Position numbers and translations under genes: made by a program
Shown here: piece by piece, positions 22,958 to 24,417 of the stretch
How the letters are laid out: each line of letters begins with the position of its first letter
How positions within the stretch are numbered: the stretch's first letter is position 1
Notes under the pieces: model-generated
What the model was told of the DNA's origin: nothing
What the model saw: only the letters and a program-made list of their open reading frames with translations
Databases searched by the model: none
DNA from: CAZZCP01 sp964653235
GTDB taxonomy: Bacteria > Bdellovibrionota > Bdellovibrionia > Bdellovibrionales > UBA840
DNA: 24,417 nt
Reading direction: 5' to 3'
NCBI GenBank assembly: GCA_964653235.1
Contig: CAZZCP010000033.1
Coordinates: 1-24,417, forward strand

Positions 22958-23611
22958 CTATGGGGCTGCCAGGAGGGCGGCCTGCAACTTTTCTAAAACT
23001 TCCATGGGTATCTCGTGTTGCCCCATAAATTCGACAAAGTCTCCCGGCCAAGAGGAGGCTTTTAATTTTTCATACAAGAGCTTGGCTCCATCCACCGGCA
23101 AAACAGGATCATAAGTCCCATGGCTTTGAAAAAAACGAATGCATTTCTTAGGGGCTTCTTCAAGAATTGTCTCTGCATCTAAATAGGCAGAGGAGAGTAA
23201 AACCAAGAAGGCTGGCGGAGCCTCTAGAGCAAAACTTAAATGCAGTGCCAACATCGAGCCCTGACTAAATCCGCCAATAATGCAATTGGCAGGATCTATA
23301 TCTTCTTCTTTTATAAAATTAAGACTCTCTTGAATGCTCTCTTGCAGCTCTTTGGGCTTTTGCGAGGCAAAATCACGAAACTTTCCCTGCAGCATAGCCG
23401 CCTGAAGCTCATTGGGATCAATCGTAAACCAGGCTCTGCCCATGGGAACTCCAGGTACAGAAAAGAGTCCGTCTGGAAAGAAGGCACGGCGAATATTGGC
23501 TCGGCTCAAAAGCTTTCCAAGTGGAAAGAGATCTTCGGCATTTGCCCCCCAGCCATGAAAGAGGATCAAGTCTTTTTCTCCGCCGCTGTATTCTTCTTTC
23601 AATACTCTCAC
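22958..23611 (-). CDS. Phospholipase/carboxylesterase-family alpha/beta hydrolase
   Basis: Cytoplasmic serine hydrolase of the Abhydrolase_2 family (acyl-protein thioesterase/carboxylesterase type). The oxyanion strand is LILFHGWGANAED, the nucleophile elbow GFSQGS (S116), the acid in GTYDPVLP (D167) and the histidine in GQHEIP (H198). GRAWF is the family's substrate-loop motif (58-62). The length of 217 residues is standard, and there is no signal peptide. The GTG start overlaps the TGA of the upstream lipoprotein gene (GTGA), so translation is coupled. Natural substrate unknown; short acyl esters are typical for the family. Confidence 0.92.
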   Translation of the reverse strand: MRVLKEEYSGGEKDLILFHGWGANAEDLFPLGKLLSRANIRRAFFPDGLFSVPGVPMGRAWFTIDPNELQAAMLQGKFRDFASQKPKELQESIQESLNFIKEEDIDPANCIIGGFSQGSMLALHLSFALEAPPAFLVLLSSAYLDAETILEEAPKKCIRFFQSHGTYDPVLPVDGAKLLYEKLKASSWPGDFVEFMGQHEIPMEVLEKLQAALLAAP

Positions 23612-23970
23612 TGAGCTTGCCCGCCCATACGAAATTCATATTCTAAAGTCACTCTTGAATCAAAAGTAGTTTGTGGAAATTTTAAACTTTGAAGATGCTC
23701 TAAAATACACATACCAACAAGAGGGTCTTCTTTGGTGTTTGATAGTAATTTCGTATTTACGATTTCACCGCGATCATTGACAACCCATGAGTAGCGAATG
23801 ACTCCACTGAGTTTTTTGCCCTGAGCCTGGGCTCTTTGAATGCATGCGCGAGGCTCATCGAGTTGAGACTCATAGTACTTCATGGCCTCAACATCATCTT
23901 GCGCCCGTTTGTTTTTCACTTGAATCGAATCACAAGCACAGAGAAAAAGTAAAAAGATAAGCCACTTCAT
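23608..23970 (-). CDS. Small lipoprotein with AgmX/TonB-C-like domain
   Basis: ATG 23970 has an excellent GGAGG five bases upstream and gives a signal ending LCAC with lipidated C13. The next residue is Asp, which in enterobacteria is a Lol-avoidance signal for inner-membrane retention (whether it applies here is unknown). The rest (about 45-118) fits the C-terminal domain shared by AgmX/PglI and TonB-like proteins: SGVIRYSWVVNDRGEIVNTKLLS, a MCILEHL cysteine helix and LKFP. Two further cysteines could pair. The frame is open to 24006, but the Shine-Dalgarno site fixes the later start. It lies 8 bases after metH and overlaps the esterase by four bases. Confidence 0.8.
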   Translation of the reverse strand: MKWLIFLLFLCACDSIQVKNKRAQDDVEAMKYYESQLDEPRACIQRAQAQGKKLSGVIRYSWVVNDRGEIVNTKLLSNTKEDPLVGMCILEHLQSLKFPQTTFDSRVTLEYEFRMGGQAQ

Positions 23971-23978
23971 AAGACCTC

Positions 23979-24417
23979 CTAATAACCCAGGTTTGGCGCC
24001 AACCATTTTTCAACTTCATCCAAAGACATGTCACGGCGCCTGGCATAGTCTTCGATTTGATCTTTTCCGAGCTTACCAACATGAAAGTACTTGGCCTCGG
24101 GGTGAGAGAAGTAAAAACCTGAAACCGAAGAAGCTGGGTACATTGCCAAAGATTCGGTGAGGCTCACACCAATTTTTCTGTCTGCATCTAGAAGCTTCCA
24201 CAAATTTCTCTTCGGTGTGTGATCAGGGCATGCCGGGTAGCCGGGTGCGGGTCGGATGCCTTGGTATTTTTCTTGAATCAATTCATCATTACTCAAAGAC
24301 TCATCCGCAGCATACCAGGTTTTTCTCACCTTTAAGTGCATCATCTCGGCCATGGCTTCAGCGATTCGGTCGCCAATGGCTTTGACCAATATGGCTTGAT
24401 AGTCATCGTTTTGGGCT
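23979..24417 (-). CDS. metH: Cobalamin-dependent methionine synthase, C-terminal activation domain (partial)
   Basis: The gene runs off the right edge, so only its last 145 residues are visible. They are the AdoMet-binding activation domain of MetH, which reduces and remethylates the cob(II)alamin cofactor. The family motifs are RIAEAMAEMMH, YQGIRPAPGYPACPDH (substrate-loop core), the ESLAMYPASSVSGFYFSHPE stretch and the final WLAPNLGY. From the window I cannot tell whether this is the end of a full-length MetH or a separate activation protein, as some lineages split it. The frame is open to the edge, so a start at TTG 24389 is not the real one. The stop is 8 bases from the lipoprotein start. 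Confidence 0.93.
   Translation of the reverse strand, partial: AQNDDYQAILVKAIGDRIAEAMAEMMHLKVRKTWYAADESLSNDELIQEKYQGIRPAPGYPACPDHTPKRNLWKLLDADRKIGVSLTESLAMYPASSVSGFYFSHPEAKYFHVGKLGKDQIEDYARRRDMSLDEVEKWLAPNLGY

Noticed and set aside
1..24417. Phage, transposon, toxin-antitoxin or CRISPR content
   Set aside because: No transposase, integrase, spacer array, flanking repeat or toxin-like pair was seen; the genes are mostly housekeeping and envelope types.

Overview
The window looks like chromosome from a moderately AT-rich Gram-negative bacterium. Six proteins have Sec or lipoprotein-type signal peptides, Shine-Dalgarno sites are common, and the core genes are proteobacterial in type (RsmJ, SufE, a MetH activation domain, a CPA2 antiporter with CBS domains). 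Gene content together with many unrecognised lipoproteins and cysteine-rich secreted proteins suggests a Bdellovibrionota or other deltaproteobacteria-like lineage. That placement is inference; no rRNA or other marker is present. I see no insertion sequence, phage gene, tRNA, rRNA or CRISPR array.

Layout. 1-281: the tail of a plus-strand gene, a strong bidirectional terminator and a hairpin-rich spacer. 282-3313: a PIF1/RecD2-like helicase (minus), divergent from a rhodanese and a HAD 5'-nucleotidase (plus). 3431-4900: a secreted protein whose signal peptide is out of frame with its ATG, convergent with a one-TM protein. 4959-9158: the centrepiece, a six-gene operon with every junction overlapping (panG-like, panB, panC, coaC, coaB, coaX). 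It covers most steps from ketoisovalerate to 4'-phosphopantetheine. 9155-11043: a lipoprotein and a methyltransferase interrupted by an in-frame TAG. 11029-13447: a Na/Pi symporter and RsmJ. 13476-16170: a coupled trio of SufE, an FMN reductase-like flavoprotein and a large divergent adenosine-deaminase-fold protein. 16220-18956: a Nudix hydrolase of the CoA-pyrophosphatase type, a [2Fe-2S] ferredoxin and a CPA2 antiporter. 19086-21519: a lipoprotein, a SUI1/YciH protein, a 12-cysteine secreted protein and a PPC/DUF296 protein. 21806-24417: a PA14-Fn3 lipoprotein, then a minus-strand run of the metH 3' end, a small TonB/AgmX-like lipoprotein and a carboxylesterase.

The best candidates for something new are: (i) use of a DUF2520 reductase (PanG type) as the ketopantoate reductase in a compact CoA operon with split coaC/coaB; (ii) the in-frame amber codon in the methyltransferase, just downstream of a good promoter and ATG; (iii) the secreted-protein gene whose signal peptide is one base out of frame beside a T7 tract; and (iv) the adenosine-deaminase-like protein with a large insertion and a TDN instead of TDD active-site motif. 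Convergent genes here usually overlap at their stop codons, and several genes seem to be transcribed from promoters that leave almost no 5' leader.
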